Source: Marinobacterium rhizophilum DSM 18822 (lineage in GTDB: Bacteria; Pseudomonadota; Gammaproteobacteria; Pseudomonadales; Balneatricaceae). Taken from it: DNA of 64,000 bases. Positions within the stretch are counted from its first letter, which is position 1; every line of letters begins with the position of its first letter. The DNA lies in assembly GCF_000378045.1 (NCBI RefSeq), contig NZ_KB899101.1, positions 31,773 through 95,772 on the forward strand, written 5' to 3'. A program made the translations under genes and the position numbers. Below, one piece after another: positions 18,472 to 27,317 of this stretch. The notes beneath the pieces are model-generated. The model saw nothing but the letters and a program-made list of their open reading frames with translations, made no database searches and had not been told where the DNA came from.

Positions 18472-20592
18472 ATGGATGAAATTCAAGACCCCCTCCTGAG
18501 TTGTCTAGTCGAACTAAGCAAGCAGAATCACAACCCCTTGTCAGCGGATGTCTTGAGTGCAGGGTTGCCGCTTGAGGACAACCGACTAACACCGAAATTG
18601 TTTGTACAGGCGGCCAAGCGCGCCGGGCTTGCTGCGCGGGTATTGCCGCGCCCGTTGGCCGAGATTACACCGCTGGTACTGCCGGTGGTGCTGCTGCTGG
18701 ATGATGGCAATGCCTGTATTCTTCAGGAACTGGATGCTGAGGATGGCTCGGCGTTCATTATTCAGCCGGAAAGTGGCGGCAAGCATCGTATAGGTTTGAA
18801 AGAGCTCGATGAGCACTATACCGGCCATGCCATTTTTGTACGGCTGGAATATCGCTACAGTGAGCGTGTCTCCAAGGTCTTGGCTGACCGGGACGGTCAC
18901 TGGTTCTGGGGAACGCTGAAGCGCTCTGTGGCCATTTATCGGGATGTCTTGCTGGCGTCCCTTATGATAAACCTGTTTGTGCTGGCCAGCCCGCTGTTCG
19001 TGATGAACGTCTATGACCGGGTTGTGCCCAACTCGGCGATCGAGACCCTCTGGGTGCTGGCCATCGGCCTTTTCGCGGTGTATCTGTTCGATTTCGGGCT
19101 GAAAATGCTGCGTGCCTACTTTATAGAGGTGGCGGGCAAGAAGACCGATATTCTTCTTTCGGCCTTGCTGTTTGAAAAGGTGCAGGCGCTCAAGTATGGC
19201 GCCATGCCGCGCTCTGTCGGCTCCTTTGCCAATAATCTGCGTGAGTTTGAAAGCATTCGCTCGATGCTCAGTTCCACCGTGAATACGGTGCTGATCGATA
19301 TCCCCTTTGCGTTGATCTTTCTGGCGGTGATTGGTCTTATAGGGGGGCCTCTGGTTGTTGTGCCCGTTATCGCCATTCCGGTTATCTACCTGTTTTCCCT
19401 GGTCGTGCGGCCGCGGCTGCGGGAAGCCGTTGAAAAAACGTTTGAGTCGGCTGCCCAGAAGAACTCAATCCTGATCGAAACCCTGACAGCGATGGAAACG
19501 GTCAAGACGCAGCGTGCCGCGTCGCCCCTGCAGTTGCGCTGGGAGCAGGCGGGTGGCTACATAGCGCGCTGGGGTTTGCGCTCGCGCATGTTGTCATCGT
19601 CCGTGGTTAATTTCGCCGGGCTGATCCAGCAGGTGACCTCCACGGCGCTCGTGATCCTGGGTGTCTACCTGATAAGTGAAAACGAACTGACCCTCGGTGC
19701 CCTGATCGCCTGTGTCATTCTGGCAGGCAGGGTAATTGCCCCCATGGGGCAGCTGGCGGGGTTGATTACCAACTTCCATCAGGCCTCCACTGCACTCAAA
19801 ACACTGAACCAGATCATGGACATGCCAGAGGAGCGGGAAGATGGCCGGCATTTCGTGCACCGTCCCGAGCTCAAGGGCGCTATCGAGTTCAACCAGGTTT
19901 CCTTCGCCTATCCGGATGAGCAGCAAAAGGCGCTGGATCAGGTATCTTTTCGAATCAAGGCGGGTGAAAAGGTCGCCTTGATTGGTCGTATCGGTTCTGG
20001 TAAATCGACCATTGAGAAGCTGCTGATGGGGTTGTACAGCGCCACTGAGGGTGCTATCCGCATTGATGGTATTGATATCAGCCAGATTGATCCGGTCGAT
20101 CTGCGTCGTCATCTGGGTTACGTGCCGCAGGACATTATGCTGTTTGCCGGCACACTGCGTGACAACATTACCCTGGGCTCGCCCCACGCCACCGATGAGC
20201 AGGTGCTGCGGGTGGCGCAGCTGTCAGGTGCCGATCATTTTATCAATCGCCACCCGCTGGGTTTTGACATGCAGGTGGGTGAACGCGGTGCTGCCTTGTC
20301 CGGCGGTCAGCGCCAGGCTGTGGCCGTGGCCAGGGCGCTGATTCATGACCCCAGCGTGCTGGTGCTTGATGAGCCGTCCAATGCCATGGATAACGCGTCT
20401 GAAGAGTACCTGAAAAAGCAACTGAGCAGCTTTGCCAGCGACCGTACCCTGCTGCTGGTCACGCACAAGATGTCCCTGTTGACGCTGGTCGACCGGCTGA
20501 TCGTGATTGATGGCGGCAAGGTTGTGGCAGATGGGCCCAAGCAGGCCGTGCTGGATGCGCTGAAGCAGGGCCGCCTGCAGATCCGGACCTAG
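18472..20592 (+). CDS. type I secretion ABC permease/ATPase (LapB/RtxB family)
   Basis: 706 residues from the ATG at 18472 (MDEIQDPLLSCLVELSKQN), preceded by AAGGAA. Domain order: N-terminal C39-like peptidase-fold domain (about 1-130), membrane domain with about six helices (150-430), and nucleotide-binding domain (470-700). The latter has Walker A LIGRIGSGKSTIEKLL, signature ALSGGQRQAVAVARAL and Walker B VLVLDEPSNAMD. It exports large RTX-type adhesins or toxins together with the HlyD-like and TolC-like products encoded downstream. No RTX substrate, LapD or LapG gene is in the window, so the cargo must be elsewhere. Confidence 0.93.
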   Translation: MDEIQDPLLSCLVELSKQNHNPLSADVLSAGLPLEDNRLTPKLFVQAAKRAGLAARVLPRPLAEITPLVLPVVLLLDDGNACILQELDAEDGSAFIIQPESGGKHRIGLKELDEHYTGHAIFVRLEYRYSERVSKVLADRDGHWFWGTLKRSVAIYRDVLLASLMINLFVLASPLFVMNVYDRVVPNSAIETLWVLAIGLFAVYLFDFGLKMLRAYFIEVAGKKTDILLSALLFEKVQALKYGAMPRSVGSFANNLREFESIRSMLSSTVNTVLIDIPFALIFLAVIGLIGGPLVVVPVIAIPVIYLFSLVVRPRLREAVEKTFESAAQKNSILIETLTAMETVKTQRAASPLQLRWEQAGGYIARWGLRSRMLSSSVVNFAGLIQQVTSTALVILGVYLISENELTLGALIACVILAGRVIAPMGQLAGLITNFHQASTALKTLNQIMDMPEEREDGRHFVHRPELKGAIEFNQVSFAYPDEQQKALDQVSFRIKAGEKVALIGRIGSGKSTIEKLLMGLYSATEGAIRIDGIDISQIDPVDLRRHLGYVPQDIMLFAGTLRDNITLGSPHATDEQVLRVAQLSGADHFINRHPLGFDMQVGERGAALSGGQRQAVAVARALIHDPSVLVLDEPSNAMDNASEEYLKKQLSSFASDRTLLLVTHKMSLLTLVDRLIVIDGGKVVADGPKQAVLDALKQGRLQIRT

Positions 20593-20601
20593 GGAATCGA
20601 T

Positions 20602-21927
20602 ATGAAAAGGATCGCCAACCGGCAAGATACCCAGTTCATGACCAGTATCAGCGAGGCCATGCTCGAGCAGACGCCGCGCAGTGCGCGTGTTCTGCTTTGG
20701 GCAATGGCTCTGTTCGTGCTGCTGGCATTGCTGTGGGCCAACTGGGCTGAACTCGATGAAATCAGTCGCGGTGATGGTGAGATTATCCCGTCGAGCCAGC
20801 TGCAGGTCGTGCAGAACCTGGAAGGGGGCATCGTGTCTGAAATACTGGTGCGCGAAGGAGACCTGGTCGAGCGCGGGCAGGTGCTGCTGCGTATTGACGA
20901 TACCCGCTTTTCGAGTGCCTTTAACGAGAGCCAGGTGCGCGAGTACGAGCTGGTCGCCAAGTTGGCCCGCCTGCAGGCCGAAGCCGATGGAACGCCCTTC
21001 GTTGCCCCCGAAAACTACCCGCTAGAGTTCACGTTGCAGCTTGAGCGTGAACGTAACCTGTACCGTGCGCGGGAGCAAGAATTGCGGGCGAGTCTGGCGA
21101 CCACCGGGCGTCAGCTCGAGCAGCGGCGCCAGGAGCTGCGTGAGGCAAAATCCAAGGAAGAGCAGATTCGCAGCAGTTACAACCTGCTGTTGCAGGAGCT
21201 GGATATCATGCAGCCGCTGGTGGGTGAGGGGGTTATTTCGGAAGTTGAATACCTGCGCCTGCGCCGTCAGGTCAATGACATGAAGGGCGAGCTCGCTGGT
21301 ATAAGGCTCAGTGTGCCGCGTATTGAGGCGGCCATCGCCGAGAATCGTAGTCGTCTGAATGAAGGCGAGCTGCAGTTCCGCTCCAAGGCCCGTGCCGAGT
21401 TGAACGAGATGAGCGGCGAATTGGCCCGTCTGAAGGAAACGCTGCAGGGCATGCAGGACCGGATTACTCGAACTGAGGTTCGTTCCCCGGTAAAAGGCAC
21501 GGTAAAGCAGTTGTTGGTGAATACGGTCGAAGGTGTGGTTCAGCCCGGCGATGAACTGTTGAACATCGTGCCCTGGGAGGATCGCCTGCTTGTGGAGGCG
21601 CGGGTGCGTCCGGCTGATATTGCACAGATTCGTGTTGGGCTGCCGGCAAGGGTCAAGGTTTCAGCCTATGACTTTTCTATTTATGGCGGGCTGGATGCGA
21701 CGGTGGGATTTGTTTCACCGAGCACGATACTCGATGAGGAAAAACGCGCGTATTACCTGGTGCGTCTTGAAACCAGGCAGCCTTACCTGGGTAGTGCGGA
21801 TAAAAAGCTGCCGCTGATCGCCGGCATGACGGTGAGCGTAGATATTCTGACGGGTAAAAAAACAGTAATGGATTACATTTTGAAGCCAATTCTAAAAGCC
21901 CGGGACCGGGCCTTTACGGAACGCTGA
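20602..21927 (+). CDS. HlyD-family periplasmic adaptor (LapC-like)
   Basis: 441 residues. One N-terminal membrane helix (RVLLWAMALFVLLALLWAN, about 30-50), then the biotinyl-lipoyl half-motif VVQNLEGGIVSEILVREGDLVE. A long coiled coil runs from about 110 to 290, followed by the returning lipoyl and beta-barrel parts ending in YYLVRLETRQPYLG and LIAGMTVSVDILTGKKT. It bridges the inner-membrane ABC exporter and the outer-membrane channel. The gene starts 9 bp after the exporter gene. Confidence 0.94.
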   Translation: MKRIANRQDTQFMTSISEAMLEQTPRSARVLLWAMALFVLLALLWANWAELDEISRGDGEIIPSSQLQVVQNLEGGIVSEILVREGDLVERGQVLLRIDDTRFSSAFNESQVREYELVAKLARLQAEADGTPFVAPENYPLEFTLQLERERNLYRAREQELRASLATTGRQLEQRRQELREAKSKEEQIRSSYNLLLQELDIMQPLVGEGVISEVEYLRLRRQVNDMKGELAGIRLSVPRIEAAIAENRSRLNEGELQFRSKARAELNEMSGELARLKETLQGMQDRITRTEVRSPVKGTVKQLLVNTVEGVVQPGDELLNIVPWEDRLLVEARVRPADIAQIRVGLPARVKVSAYDFSIYGGLDATVGFVSPSTILDEEKRAYYLVRLETRQPYLGSADKKLPLIAGMTVSVDILTGKKTVMDYILKPILKARDRAFTER

Positions 21928-21928
21928 T

Positions 21929-22561
21929 ATGGAACTTGGTTTTTTTTCCGTGCACGCCAATGTTGCGAGTCGTTGGGATCGGTTGTTGTCGGGGTATCCG
22001 GTGCGTCAGCTACAGGCGGCGCAGCTGAGCGAGGGACTGCCTGGCGGGTTGTTATTGCTGCATCTGGATTCGGTGGCGCATGAACAGCGCCGAGCGTTGC
22101 TGCAGCGGCTAGAGTCCACGCAGCAGCTGTTCGTTATTATGGCGGACCGCCCGCAGAACGATGAAGGCATTCGCCTGCTTGCGCAAGGCGCCAAAGGCTA
22201 TGCCAGTACTTTCATTACAGGCTCGCTGATGCAACAGCTGCTGGAAACAGTATGGCGCGGCGATATTTGGGCCTCGCCTTCTGTTATGCAGCAGTTGCTT
22301 AAACGGCTGTTAAATGGTCATCCCTTTTCTTTATTGTCGGTGCAGTCAGAAAAGGTCGGTCTGGCTGCTGATTTGAGCGAGCGTGAACAGCAGGTGTTGG
22401 ATATACTGTTGACCGGTGCGTCCAACAAACAGATTGCCAGGGAATTACAGATTACGGAGCGAACTGTAAAAGCGCATATCAGTGCCATATTGCGGAAAAC
22501 CGGGGCTGGAGATCGTGTTTCGCTGATTTTAATGGCACAAGAACGACAAACAATTCATTGA
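21929..22561 (+). CDS. LuxR-type regulator with degenerate receiver
   Basis: 210 residues. The C-terminal LuxR helix-turn-helix is clear (LSEREQQVLDILLTGASNKQ ... ITERTVKAHISAILRKTG, about 148-205). The N-terminal 120 residues have receiver-like size and pattern, but the phospho-acceptor position reads LLLLHLDS instead of an LLLD-type strand end. The acidic pair near the N-terminus is replaced (FFSVHAN), and the usual Lys after GAKGY is missing. It is therefore probably not phosphorylated in the normal way. The gene starts one base after the adaptor gene and precedes the TolC-like gene, so it lies inside the secretion operon and may control it or the adhesin. Confidence 0.8.
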   Translation: MELGFFSVHANVASRWDRLLSGYPVRQLQAAQLSEGLPGGLLLLHLDSVAHEQRRALLQRLESTQQLFVIMADRPQNDEGIRLLAQGAKGYASTFITGSLMQQLLETVWRGDIWASPSVMQQLLKRLLNGHPFSLLSVQSEKVGLAADLSEREQQVLDILLTGASNKQIARELQITERTVKAHISAILRKTGAGDRVSLILMAQERQTIH

Positions 22562-22598
22562 ACGGTTGGCGCACGTCGCTACTAGGGAGATTCAAAAG

Positions 22599-23954
22599 AT
22601 GAGCAAAAGGATAGGGGTTCTCTTGAGTTTGGCTGTCGCTTCGGCGATTCAGGTTGCCCAGGCGGCGCCGTTGGAGCAGGTGGTTTCCGACTCCATGCTG
22701 GAGAACCCGGAAGTGGCGGCAGCGCTAAATGCCAAGCGCGCCGTGGCTGAGGAGGTGCGCGAAGCCGTTGGTGGGCGCTATCCGGATATCGATCTGTTGA
22801 TTGGTGTCGGCTACGAGTGGACCGACAGCCCGACAACCCGCAGTGCCCAGGACGCGACCGGCGGTAATGGTCAGGAAGAATTGTGGCGCCAGGAAGCGAC
22901 GCTGAATTTCCGTCACATGCTGTTTGATGGCTTGGCCACCGAAAGCGAAATACAGCGCCAGGAAGCCCGGCTGCGTTCGGCCGATGCCCGTGTGCGTGAA
23001 GTGGCTGAACAGTTTGCGCTGGATACTGCCCGTAGCTACCTGGAACTGATTCGTCGCCAGGAGTTGCTGCGTCTGTCCAAGGAAACCCTCTACAACCACG
23101 TTCGCATCTATGATCAGATTCGCAAGCGCTCCGAGTCCGGTCTTGGCAGCCTGTCTTCCATTCAGCAGGCTGAGAGCCGTTTGGCATTGGCTGAGGTCAA
23201 TGTGCTGGCTGCGGACAATAACCTGCGCGATGCCAAGGCCAACTATATCCGCGTGGTTGGCGTCGAGCCGCCTGAGCAGTTTGAGGTTCCGATGGGGCTG
23301 AACGTTCCGGCGAGCCTGGACGATGCGCTGGAGCAGGCTGCTGCGAATCAGCCGACGCTGCAGTTGGCGGAATCCGACATTGAGGCTGCCAAGGCCCAGT
23401 ACGAAGCGGCCTACAGTCGCCGCTATCCCACATTCCATTTCGAAATGGAGCGTACGCTGTTTAACGATATCGACGGCGTAAGCGGTGATAACGAAGATTT
23501 TACCGCCATGTTGCGTCTGCGTTACAACCTCTATAACGGTGGCTCCGACGACGCACGCATTCGTAAAACCCAGTACCAGATCCATGAAGCCGAAGACATT
23601 CGCCACAGCGCTGACCGCCAGGTTGTACAAAGCCTGGGGCTGTCCTGGAACGCTTATGAAATCCTCGGCCAGCAGGTGAAGTTCCTCGAACAGTATGTGG
23701 CGTCGTCTGAGAAAACCCGCGACTCATACCTGAAGCAGTTTGATATCGGCCAGCGTTCGCTGCTCGATTTGCTGGATACCGAAAACGAGGTCTTCTCGGC
23801 CAAGAATACGCTTACCGACTCCACTTTTGATTACCTGATCGCCCAGTATCGGGTCCTTAATGGTACCGGCCAGCTGCTCAGTGCGCTGGACGTATCGCTG
23901 CCTCAGGATGGTGCCATGGTTGATGCAACAGAGATGGCGGGCACCAATCCGTAA
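22599..23954 (+). CDS. TolC-family outer-membrane channel (LapE-like)
   Basis: 451 residues from the ATG at 22599 (MSKRIGVLLSLAVASAIQVA), with AGGGAG upstream. The signal peptide probably ends at AQA-AP. Two outer-membrane efflux repeats: the first includes FRHMLFDGLATESEIQRQEA and FALDTARSYLELIRRQELLR, the second LRYNLYNGGSDDARIRKTQY and YLKQFDIGQRSLLDLLDTEN. This pattern is typical of AggA/LapE channels of type I secretion. It is the last gene of the operon and is followed by a terminator. Confidence 0.92.
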   Translation: MSKRIGVLLSLAVASAIQVAQAAPLEQVVSDSMLENPEVAAALNAKRAVAEEVREAVGGRYPDIDLLIGVGYEWTDSPTTRSAQDATGGNGQEELWRQEATLNFRHMLFDGLATESEIQRQEARLRSADARVREVAEQFALDTARSYLELIRRQELLRLSKETLYNHVRIYDQIRKRSESGLGSLSSIQQAESRLALAEVNVLAADNNLRDAKANYIRVVGVEPPEQFEVPMGLNVPASLDDALEQAAANQPTLQLAESDIEAAKAQYEAAYSRRYPTFHFEMERTLFNDIDGVSGDNEDFTAMLRLRYNLYNGGSDDARIRKTQYQIHEAEDIRHSADRQVVQSLGLSWNAYEILGQQVKFLEQYVASSEKTRDSYLKQFDIGQRSLLDLLDTENEVFSAKNTLTDSTFDYLIAQYRVLNGTGQLLSALDVSLPQDGAMVDATEMAGTNP

Positions 23955-24021
23955 CCGGGTTGGTTTGCATCTGCTCTGGCGGCTGGATAAAATCCGCGCT
24001 GCCTGAACATTCATAGAGCTC

Positions 24022-24047
24022 AAGGGTTGCATGGCGCAACCCTTTTT
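24022..24047 (+). terminator. intrinsic terminator after the secretion operon
   Basis: AGGGTTGC (24023-24030), loop ATGGC, GCAACCCT, then T-tract. The loop contains an ATG in frame with the HMG-CoA reductase gene; its position inside a terminator argues that the real start is the ATG at 24070. Confidence 0.9.
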
Positions 24048-24069
24048 AATTGGTGCGGCATACCCACTT

Positions 24070-25104
24070 ATGAAAGCACACAAGATCCAACAGGCGCCCA
24101 TACCGATGCGTTCGGTCGGGCCCATTCGTTTGACCGGGCACCTGGTTGACGAGAAGGTGTGGGTGCCGCTGGCGACCTACGAAACACCCTTGTGGCACTC
24201 CGTAGGACGCGGTGCGCGTATTTCCGTGCTTGCCGGTGGTATCAAGACGTCGGTGATTGATGAGCGCATGAGTCGTTCTATCTTGCTGGAAGCGGATGAT
24301 GCCCTGGCCGCGCACGAGGCGCTGCAATCGATCAAGAGCCGGCGCGAGGCGATGAACGCGGTTGTGGGGAGCTCCAGTCGCTTTGCACAACTGATCGACA
24401 TGCACTCCCAGGTGGTCGCCAATCTGATCTACCTGCGCCTTGAGTTCACTACCGGTGATGCCTCGGGTCACAATATGGTGACCAATGCCGCCGACAAGCT
24501 AATCCCCTGGATTCTGTCCGAGTACCCGGGGCTGCGCTATTCGTCGATTTCGGCCAACTATTGCTCAGACAAGAAGGCCACGGCGGTGAATGGCATTCTC
24601 GGTCGTGGCAAGTATGTGGTGACCGAGATCCTTATTCCGCGAGAGTTGTGCCAGCGCAAACTGCACACCACGCCGGAGAAAGTGGTCGACCTCAATATCA
24701 AGAAAAACCTGATCGGTACCTTGATTGCGGGTGGTCTGCGCAGCGCCAATGCGCACTATGCCAACATGTTACTGGCGTTTTATCTGGCGACAGGCCAGGA
24801 TGCGGCCAATATTATTGAAGGTTCCCAGGGGGTCGTGCACGCTGAAGTACGCAACGGTGATCTGTACTTCTCCTGCACGCTGCCCAACCTGATCGTAGGT
24901 ACGGTGGGCAACGGCAAGGGGCTCGATTTTGTCGAGGAAAATCTGCGCCTGCTGGGGTGCAAGGAAGACCGGGAACCAGGTGCCAATGCCCGCCGGCTGG
25001 CGGCAATCTGTGGTGCTACGGTGCTCTGTGGAGAGTTGTCTCTGCTGGCTGCGCAAACCAATCCCGGTGAGCTGATGCAGGCTCATCTCAAGCTGGAGCG
25101 ATAA
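24070..25104 (+). CDS. hydroxymethylglutaryl-CoA reductase
   Basis: 344 residues from the ATG at 24070 (MKAHKIQQAPIPMRSVGPIR). Reduces HMG-CoA to mevalonate, the committed step of the mevalonate route. Catalytic positions can be read: Glu in PLATYETPLWHS, the mobile-domain motif FTTGDASGHNMVT, Lys in NYCSDKKATAV, Asp in LATGQDAANIIEGSQG, the dinucleotide motif GTVGNGKGL, and the C-terminal flap His in GELMQAH. It resembles the bacterial HMGR group found in Legionella/Coxiella-type pathways rather than the degradative mvaA of pseudomonads. It is the first gene of the pathway operon; its stop overlaps the next ATG (TAATG). Confidence 0.93.
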   Translation: MKAHKIQQAPIPMRSVGPIRLTGHLVDEKVWVPLATYETPLWHSVGRGARISVLAGGIKTSVIDERMSRSILLEADDALAAHEALQSIKSRREAMNAVVGSSSRFAQLIDMHSQVVANLIYLRLEFTTGDASGHNMVTNAADKLIPWILSEYPGLRYSSISANYCSDKKATAVNGILGRGKYVVTEILIPRELCQRKLHTTPEKVVDLNIKKNLIGTLIAGGLRSANAHYANMLLAFYLATGQDAANIIEGSQGVVHAEVRNGDLYFSCTLPNLIVGTVGNGKGLDFVEENLRLLGCKEDREPGANARRLAAICGATVLCGELSLLAAQTNPGELMQAHLKLER

Positions 25105-26135
25105 TGTCGGACCCGACGAACGAGCGCAAGATTGAGCATATCAGGGCCATCGAGAAGGATCCGTCCATCGAGCGGGGCGGGGCCTGGTTCGACCGCATAC
25201 ACCTGCGACACCGGGCGCTGCCGAACCTGGACCTGGCCGCAATCGACAGCTCGACGACCCTCCTTGGCAAGACGCTCAGCTTTCCACTGCTGATCTCCTC
25301 CATGACGGGGGGTGATCATGCGCTGGTACGTACCATTAACCACAACCTGGCTGTCGCGGCTGAACGCTGCCAGGTCGCCCTGGCGGTGGGTTCGCAGCGG
25401 GTGATGTTCACGCAGCCCGAAGCGCGCTCCAGCTTTGAGTTGCGCCACCTGGCCCCGACCACGCTGCTGATGGGCAATATCGGTGCCGTGCAGCTGAACT
25501 ACGGGTTTGATCAGCGCCAGTGTCAGCAGGCGGTGGATTGCCTGGAGGCTGATGCGCTGTACCTGCACCTCAATCCGCTGCAGGAGGCCATTCAGCCCGA
25601 AGGCGACACTAATTTTGCGGGTCTGGGCGAGCGTATAGCGGCCCTTGCGAGTACGCTGTCGGTACCGCTGATCCTCAAGGAGGTGGGCTGCGGCCTGGCA
25701 CCTGAAGATATTGCAGAAGGTCTGGCCCGGGGTGTAACGCTGTTTGATGTGGCCGGCAGTGGCGGGACTTCATGGAGCCGGATTGAGTACCATCGCTGCG
25801 GCGGTGGCGAAGATCCGACCGGGTTGCGTTTCCAGGACTGGGGGACACCCACGCCGCTGGCATTGAAACTTGCCAAACCCTATTGCGACCGTGCCACACT
25901 TATCGCCAGCGGCGGTCTCAGAGATGGGATTGATATGGTGAAATCTGTTATACTCGGCGGCTCTTTGTGTGGCCTGGCGGCACCCTTTCTTCGCCCGGCC
26001 ATGGAGTCTGCGGATGCCGTGGTTGCGGTGATTGAACAGCTGCGCAGAGAATTTAGAATCGCCATGTTTCTGCTGGGAACTCCGGATATTGCGTCGTTGC
26101 TCGGGAACCAGAACCTGGTTCTTGAGGAACGTTGA
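25104..26135 (+). CDS. fni: isopentenyl-diphosphate isomerase, type 2
   Basis: 343-residue FMN enzyme interconverting isopentenyl and dimethylallyl diphosphate. Family marks: RKIEHIRAIEKDPSIER near the start, FPLLISSMTGGDHALVRTIN, VALAVGSQRVMFTQP, YLHLNPLQEAIQPEGDTNFA, LILKEVGCGLAPEDI, and the FMN phosphate loop LIASGGLRDGIDMVKSVILG. It overlaps the HMG-CoA reductase stop by one base. Type 2 isomerase accompanies mevalonate pathways in many bacteria. Confidence 0.95.
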   Translation: MSDPTNERKIEHIRAIEKDPSIERGGAWFDRIHLRHRALPNLDLAAIDSSTTLLGKTLSFPLLISSMTGGDHALVRTINHNLAVAAERCQVALAVGSQRVMFTQPEARSSFELRHLAPTTLLMGNIGAVQLNYGFDQRQCQQAVDCLEADALYLHLNPLQEAIQPEGDTNFAGLGERIAALASTLSVPLILKEVGCGLAPEDIAEGLARGVTLFDVAGSGGTSWSRIEYHRCGGGEDPTGLRFQDWGTPTPLALKLAKPYCDRATLIASGGLRDGIDMVKSVILGGSLCGLAAPFLRPAMESADAVVAVIEQLRREFRIAMFLLGTPDIASLLGNQNLVLEER

Positions 26136-26150
26136 GGAACATAACCACCT

Positions 26151-27317
26151 ATGTCAGTCGGTATTGATGAAATTAGTTTCTATACCTCGAACTACTACCT
26201 GGATCTGCGCACTCTGGCCGAGGCCCAGCAGACGGACCCGGACAAGTACTATGTGGGTATAGGGCAGGAAAAAATGGGCATGGCTGCGCCGGACGAGGAT
26301 ATCGTCACCATGGCGGCCAATGCTGCGATGCCGCTGCTCGCTGAAGGCGCCGGTGAACGCGTAACGACATTGCTGTTTGCGACCGAAACCGGGATTGACC
26401 AGTCGAAGGCGGCGGGTGTCTATGTGCACCGTCTGCTGGGACTGTCGTCGAATTGTCGCGTGGTTGAGCTGAAACAGGCCTGCTACAGTGCCACGGCGGC
26501 GCTTCAGATGGCCTGTGCCCTGGTCGCACGCAAGCCAGACAGCAAGGTACTGGTCGTGGCCTCCGATGTCGCCCGTTACGATTTGAATACGCCCGGTGAG
26601 GCGACCCAGGGCTGCGGTGCCGTTGCCTTGATGATCAGTGCCAAGCCGCGACTGGTGGAAATTGACCCCGAAGTGGGCAACTACACCGAGGATGTGATGG
26701 ATTTCTGGCGTCCCAATTACCGGGCCACAGCGCTGGTGGACGGCAAGTATTCCACCAAGATCTATCTCAAGTCGCTGAAGAAGGCCTGGGAAAATTTCCG
26801 CACCGTCAGCGCACTGACGTTCAATGATTTTGGTCATTTCTGCTACCACCTGCCGTTCGGACGCATGGCCCAGAAGGCGCATCAGTACCTGGCCAAGCTG
26901 AACAAGTCTGCGCTGAGTCCTGAACAGCAGGAGTACCAGATCGAAGATACGCTGCTGTACAACCGTGCGATCGGCAACAGCTATACGGCCTCGATGTATA
27001 TCGGCCTGGCATCCCTGCTGGAAAACGGCAAGCGGAGTCTGGCGGGCGAGCGCATCGGCTTTTTCAGCTATGGCTCGGGCTGCGTGGCGGAGTTTTTCTC
27101 CGGCAAGGTGGTGGAAGGCTACGAACGCTGGCTGCACCGTGACCGGCACCGTCAGCTGCTGGACGCGCGCCAGGCGCTGAGCTACGACGAATATCTGCAG
27201 CTGTATCGCTATCCGGACCCCCGTGACGGCGAGCACCATGACCTTCCGGCGGTTACCACCGGGCGCTTCCGCCTGGCGGCGATTTCCCATCACAAGCGCG
27301 AATACGTTGTGTGTTAA
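26151..27317 (+). CDS. mvaS: hydroxymethylglutaryl-CoA synthase
   Basis: 388 residues. Condenses acetyl-CoA with acetoacetyl-CoA. Start MSVGIDEISFYTSNYYLDL is typical. Catalytic residues: Glu in GMAAPDEDIVTMAANA, nucleophilic Cys in ELKQACYSATAALQMA (about 111), and His in FNDFGHFCYHLPFGRMAQKA (about 230). It lies 15 bp after the isomerase gene, and the following kinase gene starts 7 bp inside its end. Confidence 0.96.
   Translation: MSVGIDEISFYTSNYYLDLRTLAEAQQTDPDKYYVGIGQEKMGMAAPDEDIVTMAANAAMPLLAEGAGERVTTLLFATETGIDQSKAAGVYVHRLLGLSSNCRVVELKQACYSATAALQMACALVARKPDSKVLVVASDVARYDLNTPGEATQGCGAVALMISAKPRLVEIDPEVGNYTEDVMDFWRPNYRATALVDGKYSTKIYLKSLKKAWENFRTVSALTFNDFGHFCYHLPFGRMAQKAHQYLAKLNKSALSPEQQEYQIEDTLLYNRAIGNSYTASMYIGLASLLENGKRSLAGERIGFFSYGSGCVAEFFSGKVVEGYERWLHRDRHRQLLDARQALSYDEYLQLYRYPDPRDGEHHDLPAVTTGRFRLAAISHHKREYVVC

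Noticed and set aside
24031-24069. Upstream ATG at 24031 as the HMG-CoA reductase start
   Set aside because: It lies in the loop of an intrinsic terminator for the preceding operon and has no ribosome site; the ATG at 24070 is preferred.
26154-27293. 379-residue minus-strand ORF opposite mvaS
   Set aside because: Antisense shadow; His/Gln/Arg-rich translation without family features. mvaS on the plus strand has all catalytic residues.
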